Shown here one piece after another: positions 23,490 to 32,356 of a DNA stretch of 64,000 bases (position 1 is its first letter; each line of letters starts with the position of its first letter). The stretch comes from Nocardioides daeguensis (GTDB lineage Bacteria; Actinomycetota; Actinomycetes; Propionibacteriales; Nocardioidaceae). Below the pieces are notes generated by a model, which saw only the letters and a list, made by a program, of their open reading frames with translations, ran no database searches and was not told the DNA's origin. Location: assembly GCF_019192965.1 (NCBI RefSeq), contig NZ_JAHTKU010000026.1, positions 40,727 to 104,726 of the forward strand. Direction: 5' to 3'. The position numbers and the translations under genes were made by a program.

Positions 23490-24887
23490 ATGGATCTCGG
23501 AGCCCAGCACCGCTCGACAGCACTGCTGTCCGGGCTGCGCGCCGAGGTCGAAGGCCGGCAGGCCTCCCTCGTCCGCGAGTGGGCCGGGATCGTGGAATGG
23601 GCCGGCGACCACATCGTCACCGGACCCGAAGGCGCCGCCACCATCACCGAGGGCTACCTCGACACCGGCATCCCCATCGCCGGGGACGGAGCACCCCTGA
23701 TCTCCGAGTTCGCGGTCATGGAACTCGTCGCGGCCCTCGGCCGCACCCCCGACGGTGGCAAGGCTTACGTCGGACGGGTCGTCGAATGCGCCTGGCGCCT
23801 GCCCAACGTCTACGCCGCCGTGACCGCCGGGAGACTGGCGCCGTGGCGGGCCGAACGCATCGCCGACCTCACCCACGGCTTGTGTGCCGAAGCGGCCGGA
23901 TTCGTGGACCGGCAGCTGTTCAACGCCTCCGGCGTCGGGTGGGCCCAGCTCGAACGCCTCATCACCGAAGCGGTGCTGCGGTTCGACCCCGAGCAGGCCG
24001 AGACCGACCGCAAGAACGCGGCCGAGCAACGGCACTTCGACATCGGCGAGGTTGACGAGCACGGCCTGGTCCACCTCGACGGGCTGCTCGATGCCGCCGA
24101 CGGGTACGACCTCAACCTCGCGGTGGCACGGCGTGCCGAGGTCCTCGGGAAGCTGGGCGACGACTCGTCCCTAGACGTACGGCGGTCCAAGGCCGCTGCC
24201 GAGCTGGCCCGTCGGGACCTCGCGCTCGACCTGCTCATCCCGGAGGACCTGGAGGGCCCGGGGGTTTCGAGGCTCGCTGGCGCTCGCACCTCAACCACCG
24301 GGGAGCCGGAGGGCCCGGGGGTTTCGAGGCTCGCTGGCGCTCGCACCTCAACCACCGGGACCAGCGGGAGCACGGTGCCGAGGCGCAAGGTTGTGTTGAA
24401 CGTCCACCTCACCGACACCAGCCTCCTCGACGACCCGAACCCGTTCGCGAATCCCGTGGGCCGGTGGGAGGAGGGTCGTTGCCCGGTCAGCACCGCGCAG
24501 ATCCGCGAGTGGCTGCGGGCGAAGGACACCACGATCATCGTGCGCCCGGTCATCGACCTGGCCGACCACGTCCCCGTCGACTCCTACGAGATCCCCGACC
24601 GGCACAGGACCCGCGTGATCCTGCGCGACCACAGCTGCCGGTTCCCGCACTGCACCCGACCTGCGCAGCGTTGCGACGTCGACCACGCCCGCCCCTACGG
24701 CGAGGGCGGCGTGACCTGTCCTTGCAACGAAGTTCCGCTCTGCAGGCGTCATCACCGGGCGAAGACCCACTCGGCCTGGCGCTACGACATCGTGATGCCC
24801 GGCTCCTACGTGTGGACCAGCCCCAACGGGTTCCGGTTCCGGGTCGACCACCGCGGCACCCACCCCATCCAGCCGCCGGACGAGTAG
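23490..24887 (+). CDS. DUF222 / HNH endonuclease domain protein (13E12-type), copy 2
   Basis: 465 residues from ATG 23490. Same architecture as copy 1: DUF222, repeat-derived linker at about 255-290, HNH domain with CRFPHC, CDVDHARPYGEGG and CRRHHRAKTHSAW. The first 154 residues differ from copy 1 at one position (GTQ versus GAQ at the N-terminus), whereas the region just before the linker and the HNH half have many substitutions. In the HNH part, DHHRP in copy 1 is DHARP here. The linker is different too: copy 2 has two long units of 57 bp, copy 1 has one long and several short units. The two genes share 108 bp of identical upstream DNA, hence the same promoter. Confidence 0.88.
   Translation: MDLGAQHRSTALLSGLRAEVEGRQASLVREWAGIVEWAGDHIVTGPEGAATITEGYLDTGIPIAGDGAPLISEFAVMELVAALGRTPDGGKAYVGRVVECAWRLPNVYAAVTAGRLAPWRAERIADLTHGLCAEAAGFVDRQLFNASGVGWAQLERLITEAVLRFDPEQAETDRKNAAEQRHFDIGEVDEHGLVHLDGLLDAADGYDLNLAVARRAEVLGKLGDDSSLDVRRSKAAAELARRDLALDLLIPEDLEGPGVSRLAGARTSTTGEPEGPGVSRLAGARTSTTGTSGSTVPRRKVVLNVHLTDTSLLDDPNPFANPVGRWEEGRCPVSTAQIREWLRAKDTTIIVRPVIDLADHVPVDSYEIPDRHRTRVILRDHSCRFPHCTRPAQRCDVDHARPYGEGGVTCPCNEVPLCRRHHRAKTHSAWRYDIVMPGSYVWTSPNGFRFRVDHRGTHPIQPPDE
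24251..24358 (-). repeat. In-frame repeat duplication within DUF222/HNH copy 2
   Basis: Two direct copies with a 57-bp (19-codon) period, each encoding EGPGVSRLAGARTSTTG. Read on the minus strand they are full-length copies of the intergenic GGTGGTTGAGG element. The period is a multiple of three, so the frame is kept. Confidence 0.85.
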
Positions 24888-24943
24888 CCACTCCGCCCCG
24901 AACCCCGCGAACCCACCAGTCGCGGGGGCATCGGTGTGTCCGG

Positions 24944-25360
24944 TCACCGGCCGCCGGCGTACTGCTGGGCGGTGTAGGCGACGGTGCTCCCGGTACGCGG
25001 ATCCGTGACCACGACGCGCTCCGCAACGGCCGACCAGTCGACCTCCAGCGCCGCTCCGGCGTCCGAGTCGAGGAAGGGGTAGCCGGCGACGAAGCGGTAG
25101 TCGTTCTCGGCGCCGTCGTGGACGGCCGCGATCTCGAGGTAGGTCCGCTCCGAGTGGACGGGGGTCGCCGGGTAGCGACTCACGACGACGCAGTAGCCCT
25201 GCAGGCCGGAGAGCGTCGGGTCGACGGCGCAGTCCTTCCAGAGGTCCTGCCGACCGCCCCCGTCGAGCAGCTTGAGGCCGCCCCAGACCGCTGTCACGAG
25301 CACCAGCACCACCACGGTCGTCACCGCGGACGAGACCACGGCCACCTTCGTCCTCGACAC
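24944..25360 (-). CDS. Membrane-anchored protein of unknown function
   Basis: 138 residues from a GTG at 25360. One N-terminal TM helix (VAVVSSAVTTVVVLVLVTAV, about 6-25), then a short extracytoplasmic domain with two Cys (DCAVDPT and GYCVVV) about 14 residues apart. No family recognised. It follows the propeller gene at 25386-26432 by 25 bp in the same direction and may act with it. Confidence 0.7.
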   Translation of the reverse strand: MSRTKVAVVSSAVTTVVVLVLVTAVWGGLKLLDGGGRQDLWKDCAVDPTLSGLQGYCVVVSRYPATPVHSERTYLEIAAVHDGAENDYRFVAGYPFLDSDAGAALEVDWSAVAERVVVTDPRTGSTVAYTAQQYAGGR

Positions 25361-25385
25361 GGGTACACCCTGCCCCCGGCAGGCG

Positions 25386-26432
25386 TCACCACAAACCGAC
25401 CACCGGCCAGACCAGCGGCGTGGCCGGCGGCTCGAGCTCGGTGCAGCTCATGGCCTCCACGTCACACCGCGCCAACCCCGTGACCCGGTGGAGGCCGGAG
25501 TCGTCGTCCTGGGGGCCGCTCCGGTCGAGCAGGACCGTGGTCGGCGACTCCCAGGCGACCAGCGTCCAGCGCCCGCCGGGCGGCACCGGAAGGTCGACCG
25601 AAGGACGACCGTCCACGCCCTCGGCCATCATCCGGTGCCCGTCGGGGGACACGAAGCTCGCTCCGTCGGGTGACCACAGCCCGACCTGGTCGCTGGCCAC
25701 GACGCCCTGCCGCTGGAACACGCCGTCGGGGGCGACGGTGCCGAAGACACCCGAGAGAGTTCCGCTCTGCTGGTGCGTGGCGCCGCGCGGCCACTGCTGG
25801 CTGCCCGCGACGAACGAGCCCGTCGGCGCCCCCGTCACCTCCACCGGCGCCCGGCCGGGCGTCCACAGCATCGTTCGCCGGTCGACGTACAGGACCCGGT
25901 GGTCGAGGTCGATGCCGAGAACGCTGAGCTCGCCGCTCTTGTCGCAGCACTCGACGCGGACCGCGACGTCGGTGGCGGCGACCGGTCTGCGCTGCGCGAC
26001 GTCCCACAGCGTCAACTCTCGCCGGTCCTCCGCCACCTGCCCGACGAGGGCGACGACGGCACCGTCCGGCGACACCGTCGCTGCGGTCGGGTAGGGCGTG
26101 TCGACGACCGGCACCAGGGCGGTGCCGTCCACGAGGAACCACTGGCTACGTCCCGTGACCGGGGAGGTGCCGACCAGCGTGGTGCCGCCGGCGTAGCGCA
26201 GGGTGCGATGCTCCGTCGCGATCCGCTGCTCGCCGACGTGCACCGCGCCGGCGCTCCAGTAGGGCACGCCCACCGTGGCTTCGTGCGGAGGCGGCGCGGG
26301 AGCCGGCGACGGCTCGCTGCCGCCGTGCCCGAGCAGCTGGACCGAGGCGACGACGCCGGCGACAGCGAGAGCGGCCGCACCGAGCACGCCGACCTGACGA
26401 CGGGTACGCCGTTCCCGTCCCCCGTTGTCCAT
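25386..26432 (-). CDS. Membrane-anchored beta-propeller-like protein
   Basis: 348 residues from ATG 26432 with AAGGGAG upstream. A basic start (RERRTRRQ) and TM/signal anchor (VGVLGAAALAVAGVVASVQL, about 14-33), then a TolB/WD40-like series of blades: TAATVSPDGAVVALVGQVAE, LWTPGRAPVEVTG, LWSPDGASFVSPDGHRMMAE. Such domains mostly bind proteins or ligands outside the cell. Divergent from maf (125-bp gap); the small membrane protein downstream is probably in the same operon. Specific function unknown. Confidence 0.75.
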   Translation of the reverse strand: MDNGGRERRTRRQVGVLGAAALAVAGVVASVQLLGHGGSEPSPAPAPPPHEATVGVPYWSAGAVHVGEQRIATEHRTLRYAGGTTLVGTSPVTGRSQWFLVDGTALVPVVDTPYPTAATVSPDGAVVALVGQVAEDRRELTLWDVAQRRPVAATDVAVRVECCDKSGELSVLGIDLDHRVLYVDRRTMLWTPGRAPVEVTGAPTGSFVAGSQQWPRGATHQQSGTLSGVFGTVAPDGVFQRQGVVASDQVGLWSPDGASFVSPDGHRMMAEGVDGRPSVDLPVPPGGRWTLVAWESPTTVLLDRSGPQDDDSGLHRVTGLARCDVEAMSCTELEPPATPLVWPVVGLW

Positions 26433-26557
26433 CGCACTCCCTTGCTCGTTCCGCCAGCCTGTCACCGATGACGACTCACGAGAGCCGGGAAAGGTTGCAT
26501 CGTCTCGTGGCGCCCGCCGCGCGACGTCCGCGCCGGCCGGATCGTTAGGGTGACGCC

Positions 26558-27157
26558 GTGCCGACCTTCGTGCTCGCCTCCGCCTCCCCCGCACGCCTGG
26601 CGACCTTGCGCAACGCCGGCCTCGACCCGCAGGTGATCGTCTCGGGGGTGGACGAGTCCCAGGTCACCGACGTCCCGCCGGCCGAGCTGGCCCTGCGCCT
26701 GGCCGAGCTCAAGTGCAGTGCGGTGGCCACGCGCGCCGACGTACCCTCCGACGGCCTGGTCCTGGGCTGCGACTCGGTCCTCGAGCTGGACGGTGCCGCC
26801 CTCGGCAAGCCCGACGACGCCGACGACGCGGTCCGGCGGTGGAAGTCGATGCGCGGCCGGTCCGGCGTCCTGCACACGGGCCACTGCCTCCACGACCGCG
26901 CGAACGGCCACCGGGTCGCGGCGACCGCGTCCACCACAGTCCACTTCGCCGACGTCACCGACGCCGAGATCGCGGCCTACGTCGCGACCGGCGAGCCGCT
27001 CCACGTCGCGGGCGCGTTCACCGTCGACGGCCTCGGCGGCAGCTTCGTGACCGGCATCGAGGGCGACCACCACAACGTCGTCGGGGTCAGTCTCCCGCTG
27101 CTGCGCGGGATGGTCCGCGAGCTCGGTCACGCGTGGACCGAGCTCTGGACCCGCTGA
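26558..27157 (+). CDS. maf: Maf-family nucleotide pyrophosphatase
   Basis: 199 residues from a GTG at 26558. Maf proteins hydrolyse non-canonical or excess nucleoside triphosphates (dTTP/UTP or modified nucleotides) and guard against their incorporation. Motifs: LASASPARLATLRNAGLDPQ (about 6-25), DGLVLGCDSVLELDGAALGKP (visible as LGCDSVLELDGAALGKP near 70-86), TGHCLHD and AGAFTVDGLGGSFVTGIEGD (about 150-169). Length is typical. It is convergent with the acyl-CoA dehydrogenase (18 bp between stops). Confidence 0.92.
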   Translation: MPTFVLASASPARLATLRNAGLDPQVIVSGVDESQVTDVPPAELALRLAELKCSAVATRADVPSDGLVLGCDSVLELDGAALGKPDDADDAVRRWKSMRGRSGVLHTGHCLHDRANGHRVAATASTTVHFADVTDAEIAAYVATGEPLHVAGAFTVDGLGGSFVTGIEGDHHNVVGVSLPLLRGMVRELGHAWTELWTR

Positions 27158-27175
27158 CCGGCCTGCTCGACGCCC

Positions 27176-28375
27176 CTACTCGACGGGGAGCCCGAGCCCG
27201 CGGGCGATGAGCATCCGCTGGACCTCGGAGGTGCCCTCGCCGATCTCGAGGATCTTGGCGTCGCGGTAGAACCGCGCGACGGGGTACTCCTCCATGAAGC
27301 CGTAGCCGCCGAAGACCTGGGTGGCGATCCGGGTCGCGGTGACGGCGGACTCGCTGGCGTAGAGCTTGGCGACCGACGCGGCCTGCTTGAACTCCTTCAT
27401 GGACGGGCCGCGGCCGGCCTCCATGGCGTCCTTCATGGCGGCGGCGCGGTAGGTCAGCAGCCGCGAGGCGTGCAGCATGACCTCGAGGTCGGCGATCTGG
27501 AAGGCCACGCCCTGCTTGCGCCCGATCGGGCCGCCCATGGTCTGACGGTCGAGGGAGTACTCGACGCACAGGTCGACGCAGGCCTGGATCAGGCCCACGG
27601 CCAGCGCCGCGATGGCGACCCGGCCGTCGTCGAGGATGGCGAGGAACTGCGCGTAGCCGCGGCCCTTCTCCCCCACCAGGTTCTGCTCGGGCACCCGGCA
27701 GTCCGTGAACGACAGGGGGTGGGTGTCGGAGATGTGCCAGCCGAGCTTGTCGTACGCCGGCTCGGCGACGAAGCCGGGCGTGCCGGCGGGCACGATGATC
27801 GCGGAGATCTCCGGCTTGCCGGACTCGGAGACGCCGGTGCGGGCGGTGACCGTCACCAGGCTGGTGATGTCGGAGCCGGAGTTGGTGATGAACTGCTTGC
27901 CGCCGTTGATCACCCACTCCCCGTTGTCGAGCTCGGCGCGGGTCTTGGTGGCCCCCGCGTCGGATCCGGCGCCCGGCTCGGTGAGGCCGAAGCCGGCGAG
28001 CCGCTGGCCGGAGACCAGCTCGGGCAGCCAGGTCTTCTTCTGCTCGTCGGTGCCGTAGGTGAGGATCGGGTTGATGCCGAGCCCGACGCCCGCCTCGAGC
28101 GTCACGCCCAGCGACTGGTCGACCCGGCCGAGCTCCTCGATCGCCAGGCACAGCGAGGTGAACGGGCCGTCGGACGCCTCGAGGCCCGCGCCGCCGTACT
28201 CCTCCGGCGCGGTGAGGCCGAACAGCCCCAGCTCGCCCATCTTCTGGACCACGTCGGTCGGGAAGTGATGCGCCTTGTCCCACTCCGCGACGTGGGGGCG
28301 GATGGTGGACTCGGCGAAGTCTCGGACGGTACGCCGGAACTCCTCGTGCTCGCGCGACAGCTCGAACTGGGTCAT
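27176..28375 (-). CDS. Acyl-CoA dehydrogenase
   Basis: 399 residues from ATG 28375; the frame is open further upstream, but the ATG follows the operator region and matches the family start (MTQFELSREHEEFRRTVRDF). Motifs: LAGFGLTEPGAGSDAGATKT (about 127-146), NGGKQFITNSGSDI, LGWHISDTHPLSF, VFGGYGFMEEYPVARFYRDA (about 356-375) and ILEIGEGTSEVQR with the catalytic Glu in GEGTSE. Belongs to the same broad family as the gene at 13124 but is a distinct subtype (about 30-40% by eye). A GTTAAC palindrome lies 21 bp upstream, so a repressor probably controls it. Confidence 0.92.
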   Translation of the reverse strand: MTQFELSREHEEFRRTVRDFAESTIRPHVAEWDKAHHFPTDVVQKMGELGLFGLTAPEEYGGAGLEASDGPFTSLCLAIEELGRVDQSLGVTLEAGVGLGINPILTYGTDEQKKTWLPELVSGQRLAGFGLTEPGAGSDAGATKTRAELDNGEWVINGGKQFITNSGSDITSLVTVTARTGVSESGKPEISAIIVPAGTPGFVAEPAYDKLGWHISDTHPLSFTDCRVPEQNLVGEKGRGYAQFLAILDDGRVAIAALAVGLIQACVDLCVEYSLDRQTMGGPIGRKQGVAFQIADLEVMLHASRLLTYRAAAMKDAMEAGRGPSMKEFKQAASVAKLYASESAVTATRIATQVFGGYGFMEEYPVARFYRDAKILEIGEGTSEVQRMLIARGLGLPVE

Positions 28376-28395
28376 GGCCCCATCGTAGGACACGA

Positions 28396-28413
28396 GGTTA
28401 ACGTTTGTTAACC
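28396..28413. promoter_or_regulatory. GGTTAAC-N4-GTTAACC operator upstream of acyl-CoA dehydrogenase
   Basis: Perfect 7-bp inverted repeat around GTTT, 21 bp upstream of the dehydrogenase ATG (28375), in an otherwise GC-only region; AT-rich operators of this shape are typical of TetR-type regulators of acyl-CoA metabolism. No regulator gene lies beside it, so it would be acted on in trans. Confidence 0.6.
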
Positions 28414-28456
28414 AGCGGGCCCGTCGTTTTTCCCGCCGCCGCGGATCCGTCGCAGG

Positions 28457-29035
28457 ATGGCCGCCATGACCCCCGTGCCTCGTGCCCTTGCCGCGCTCGC
28501 CTGCGCGACCGGCCTCCTGCTCACCACCCCCGCCCTGGCCTCCGCCGCCGACCTGGTCCACACCGACCCGGCACGCGACGTCCGGTCCGGCACGATCGAC
28601 GGCGACCTGCTCCGCCCGGCGCCCGCCGAGCGCCGCGTCGACATCCGGCGGGTGGAGGTCAGCCACGGCGCCGAGGCGCTCGTCGTCCGGTTCCGCACCC
28701 GGGGCGCGCTGCCGGGCACGAAGGTGTTCCTGGGAGCGCGGGTCCGCACGCCGTCGGCCACGTTCGACCTGACCTACCTCGACTTCTTCGGTGAGTCCGG
28801 CGTCTCGATGTCGCGCGGTGTCGACGACGTCGCGTGCGAAGGCCTCACCGCCACGCCCGAAGGGCGGGTCGTGACCTTCGTCGTGCCCAGCAGCTGCCTC
28901 GGCTCACCGGCCTGGGTGCGCGTCGGCGTCGGCGCGGCGCAGATGCGGCACCAGAGGATGGTCGCGGACGACGGGTTCAGCCGGCGCCAGATCGGCGACG
29001 ACCTGCACCTGTCGAAGCGGATCGCGCGGGGCTGA
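28457..29035 (+). CDS. Secreted protein of unknown function
   Basis: 192 residues from ATG 28457 (ATG 28466 possible). Sec signal peptide: PRALAALACATGLLLTTPAL, cleavage near ASAADLV (about 32). The mature part looks beta-rich (VDIRRVEVSHGAEALVVRFR, GALPGTKVFLGARVR) with a pair of Cys (VACEGL, SSCLGS) that could form a disulfide. No family recognised. It is convergent with the diguanylate cyclase (stops 4 bp apart). Confidence 0.75.
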   Translation: MAAMTPVPRALAALACATGLLLTTPALASAADLVHTDPARDVRSGTIDGDLLRPAPAERRVDIRRVEVSHGAEALVVRFRTRGALPGTKVFLGARVRTPSATFDLTYLDFFGESGVSMSRGVDDVACEGLTATPEGRVVTFVVPSSCLGSPAWVRVGVGAAQMRHQRMVADDGFSRRQIGDDLHLSKRIARG

Positions 29036-29038
29036 CCC

Positions 29039-30253
29039 TCACGCGCTACGACGACCGTCCACCGGCAGCGGTGGGCGGTCGTCGCGGTCGTCGCGGCGTC
29101 CGGCTCGGACAGCCCGGACAGCCCGTGCCCTGCCGGCCGCCTTGGCCTCGTAGAGAGCCTCGTCGGCGTGCTCCAGGGCCAGCGCGAGGTCGTCGCCGGC
29201 GGCGACGGAGGCGATCCCGAAGCTCACGGTCGGCATCGGGCTGGCCGGGTCCTCGCCCCGGTAGTACCGGGCGATGGCGTCGACCACCGCCTCGGCCGGG
29301 GAGCCGCGGACCAGCAGCACGAACTCGTCGCCGCCGAGGCGGCCGATGATGCCCCGGAGCCCGACGACGACCTGGCAGGCGTCGGCGAAGGCGGTGAGGG
29401 CGCGATCACCCGCGGCGTGGCCGAGGCCGTCGTTGATGCTCTTGAACCGGTCGAGGTCCGCGACGACGACGGCCGCGTCGGCGCGGACCGGGCCGCGATC
29501 GATCTCGCGCTGGGCCTCACGCAGGAACTCCGCCCGGTTGAGCAGGCCGGTCAGCCCGTCGCGCGTCGCCTGCACGCGCAGCTCCGAGGTCTGCTGCTCG
29601 TGGCTGAGCGCCGACATGCTGAACGTGACGACGACGAGCAGCACCATCATGAGCAGCGTGGTGACCTGACCCCCGAAGAAGGCCTCGAAGAACGGGTGCT
29701 CCGGCCCGACCGCGACGAAGACCGCGGTCCGGGCGAGGTAGAAGACCGCGATCACGGCCGAGACGAGAGCCATCGACAAGACCACGAAGCGGTACTGGGC
29801 GCGGGGCGCGTCGCCGGACCCGAGGCCGCGCAGCAGCAGCCCGAGCTCGCGGACCGACGCGCCGAGGAGCGCAGCCATCGCGGCGAGGTAGACCGCGCCG
29901 CCCGACCAGATGTCGGTGCGCGGCTCGTCGGCGAGGGAGACGACCAGCACCACCGCCGGGGCGACGAGCAGCTGCCAGGCCCGCACCCGGCGCTCACGCA
30001 GCGAACATGCCCCGGCCCAGACGCAGGCCGCGCCCAGCACGCCGGTCGTGTTGCCGAGCGGGTTGGCCACCACCTGGACGGGTGTGCCGTTGAACAGGAA
30101 CAGCGAGGCGCTGACCACGAAGGAGGCCAGGGACGCGCACCACCAGCCGCTGTACGCCGACCGCGTGGACCGGTAGGTGACGCCGTAGAAGAGCGTGAGG
30201 ACGCAGACCGCCACGAGCCCGAAGGCCACCCGGAGGGTCAGCGTGTCCAACAT
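29039..30253 (-). CDS. Diguanylate cyclase with 7TM-like N-terminus
   Basis: 404 residues from ATG 30253. About seven hydrophobic helices in residues 1-215 form an uncharacterised sensory membrane domain. The GGDEF domain (about 225-385) keeps RDGLTGLLNRAEFLREAQRE, DLDRFKSINDGLGHAAGDRA and the intact active site GRLGGDEFVLLV, so it should make c-di-GMP from GTP. The RxxD inhibitory site that usually lies five residues before GGDEF is missing (VGLRGIIGRLGGDEF), so product inhibition through this site is not expected. A basic tail (RDDRDDRPPLPVDGRRSA) follows. No partner gene is adjacent. Confidence 0.9.
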   Translation of the reverse strand: MLDTLTLRVAFGLVAVCVLTLFYGVTYRSTRSAYSGWWCASLASFVVSASLFLFNGTPVQVVANPLGNTTGVLGAACVWAGACSLRERRVRAWQLLVAPAVVLVVSLADEPRTDIWSGGAVYLAAMAALLGASVRELGLLLRGLGSGDAPRAQYRFVVLSMALVSAVIAVFYLARTAVFVAVGPEHPFFEAFFGGQVTTLLMMVLLVVVTFSMSALSHEQQTSELRVQATRDGLTGLLNRAEFLREAQREIDRGPVRADAAVVVADLDRFKSINDGLGHAAGDRALTAFADACQVVVGLRGIIGRLGGDEFVLLVRGSPAEAVVDAIARYYRGEDPASPMPTVSFGIASVAAGDDLALALEHADEALYEAKAAGRARAVRAVRAGRRDDRDDRPPLPVDGRRSA

Positions 30254-30422
30254 GTTCTCCAGGCTAGGTCGGCTTCCCCAGGTGCGGGCGGGAGTCCGGC
30301 GATCGTGACCGAAGGCCTGTGCACCATGGTCAATTCGAGCGAACTCCCCGCAGCCCTGCAGGGACGAACGTCCCGGCAGGCCACGGGCCCGGGTCCCACC
30401 CCGGCCCGCGTAGGCTCGCGGC

Positions 30423-30905
30423 GTGAGCCAGCTGCGTGACCCGGCGAACCGGGTCAGTCCCCGGGCCCGCCTGATGTGGCACGTCGAGTCCGGGATCTCC
30501 GCGCTCGTGGTGGCGACCGGGCTCGGCGTCGCCGCGGTGCTGCTCGGCCGCGACGGGCTGCGCTGGTGGCTGCTCGGCCTCGCGGTCGTCGTCTGCGCGA
30601 CCGCGGCGGTCGTCGTACCCCGGTGGAGGTACCGGGTGCATCGCTGGGAGGTCTCCGCGAACGCGGTCTACACCCAGCGCGGCTGGTGGGCGCAGGAACG
30701 GCGGATCGCGCCGATGTCGCGGGTGCAGACCGTCGACCTCGCGCAGGGGCCGCTGGCGCGGCTGTTCGGGCTCGCAACGGTCACCGTGACCACCGCCTCG
30801 GCCGCGGGACCGCTGCAGATCGAGGGCCTGGACCGCCCGGTCGCGCTCGCACTCGTCGACGAGCTGACCCGCAAGGCGGACCTGGTCGCGGGCGACGCCA
30901 CGTGA
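30423..30905 (+). CDS. bPH2 membrane protein, YdbS-like
   Basis: 160 residues from a GTG at 30423. Two N-terminal TM helices (GISALVVATGLGVAAVLLGR, WWLLGLAVVVCATAAVVVP, about 23-60) and a bPH2 domain (about 63-150): RYRVHRWEVSANAVYTQRGW, RRIAPMSRVQTVDLAQGPLA and ARLFGLATVTVTTASAAGPL. The pair with the next gene matches the YdbS-YdbT pair of Bacillus subtilis. The stop overlaps the next start by three bases, so the two are translated together. Confidence 0.88.
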   Translation: MSQLRDPANRVSPRARLMWHVESGISALVVATGLGVAAVLLGRDGLRWWLLGLAVVVCATAAVVVPRWRYRVHRWEVSANAVYTQRGWWAQERRIAPMSRVQTVDLAQGPLARLFGLATVTVTTASAAGPLQIEGLDRPVALALVDELTRKADLVAGDAT

Positions 30906-32356
30906 GCCTGCCCGCGGCACCGCTCGACTGGAAACGGCTCGATCCCCGCATGCTGCTGGTGCACCCGATCAAGGAGGTCGGCAGGTTCCTGCCCGTCATC
31001 ATCGGCATCCTCATCGCCGGCGGTGCGTCCGGGGCGGGCCCGTGGACCCTGGTCGGCGTCGGCCTGCCGGTCGGGCTCGGCGTGGTGCGCTACCTGACGA
31101 CGACCTACCGGATCGCCGAGGGCCGGGTCGAGCTCCAGCGTGGCCTGCTGCAGCGGCACACCCTCGCGACGCCGATCGACCGGGTGCGGACCGTCGACCT
31201 GACCGCCTCACCCATCCACCGCGTGCTCGGACTCGCGACCGTCGTGATCGGCACGGGCAGCGTCGCGAGCGACGGCGACGAACGGCTCGAGCTCGACGCG
31301 CTGCCCCGGGAGGAGGCGGCCCGGCTGCGGACGGAGCTGCTGCGCACCTCCGGCCCGTCGGGCGCCGCGACACCCGCTGGTGTCGCCGAGGGCGAGCGGG
31401 TGGTGGCACGGTTCGAGCCGCGCTGGCTCTGGTACGCCCCGTTCAGCGGAACCGTCCTGGTCGGCCTCGGCGCGATCATCGGTGGCGCGTTCCAGCTCTC
31501 GGAGTCGATCGACATCCGGGTCAGCGAGGACGACCTCGCGGCCATCAGCCAGGGCTTCGTCGTCGCGGTCGCCGCCGCCGCTGTCCTCCTCCTCGCGCTG
31601 CTCGCGGTGGGCGGCTACCTCGTCACCAACGGCGGCTTCGTGCTGAGCCGGTACGGCGCCGCGTGGCACGTGCGGCGCGGCCTGCTCACCCACCGCGAGA
31701 CGAGCATCGACGTCGCCCGCCTGGCCGGCGTCAGCCTCGGCGAGCCCGCGGCGCTGCGGCTCGCGCGCGGTCGCCGGGTCGGCGCGATCGTCACCGGCCT
31801 CAGCGGCACCCAGGCGAGCTCGGCTGTGTTGCTGCCGCCCGCCCCGCGCGCGACCGGCTACGACGTGGCGGCGGCCGTCCTCGGCACCACCGCACCGATG
31901 ACCAGCCCCCTGCTCCCCCACGGCCGCGCGGCCACCACACGGCGCTACACCCGCGCCCTGGCCGGCGCGGCGCCGTTCGCGGTGGCGGCGGCGGCCGGCA
32001 CCCTCGCCGGCGGTCCCGGCTGGCTGCTGGGCCTGAGCCCACTGCCGCTCGGTCTCGCACTGCTCCTCGCGTGGGACCGTGCCCGGTCCCTCGGCCACGC
32101 CTTCGTCGAGGGCCACGTCGTGATGCGCTCCGGCTCCGTGCTGCGCAGCCACGACGCCCTCGCGGCCGGCCACGTGATCGGCTGGAACCAGCGCGCCACC
32201 TGGTTCCAGCGCCGGACCGGGCTGGTCGCGCTCGCCGCGACGACCGCCGGCGGCAAGGGGCAGGTGCGGGTGCCCGACGTACCCGCCGGGGCCGCGATCG
32301 CGCTCGCCGAGGCCGCGACCCCGGGCCTGGTCGGGCAGTTCCTGGAGGAACGATGA
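30902..32356 (+). CDS. Multi-bPH2 membrane protein, YdbT-like
   Basis: 484 residues from GTG 30902, overlapping the previous stop. Several TM segments (for example LPVIIGILIAGGASGAGPWT, AVAAAAVLLLALLAVGGYLV and FAVAAAAGTLAGGPGWLLGL) alternate with about three bPH2 domains: YRIAEGRVELQRGLLQRHTL, FVLSRYGAAWHVRRGLLTHR and a third near VVMRSGSVLRSHDALA. The stop overlaps the MazF-like gene by four bases (ATGA). Function unknown; it makes a complex with the YdbS-like protein probable. Confidence 0.88.
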   Translation: MSLPAAPLDWKRLDPRMLLVHPIKEVGRFLPVIIGILIAGGASGAGPWTLVGVGLPVGLGVVRYLTTTYRIAEGRVELQRGLLQRHTLATPIDRVRTVDLTASPIHRVLGLATVVIGTGSVASDGDERLELDALPREEAARLRTELLRTSGPSGAATPAGVAEGERVVARFEPRWLWYAPFSGTVLVGLGAIIGGAFQLSESIDIRVSEDDLAAISQGFVVAVAAAAVLLLALLAVGGYLVTNGGFVLSRYGAAWHVRRGLLTHRETSIDVARLAGVSLGEPAALRLARGRRVGAIVTGLSGTQASSAVLLPPAPRATGYDVAAAVLGTTAPMTSPLLPHGRAATTRRYTRALAGAAPFAVAAAAGTLAGGPGWLLGLSPLPLGLALLLAWDRARSLGHAFVEGHVVMRSGSVLRSHDALAAGHVIGWNQRATWFQRRTGLVALAATTAGGKGQVRVPDVPAGAAIALAEAATPGLVGQFLEER

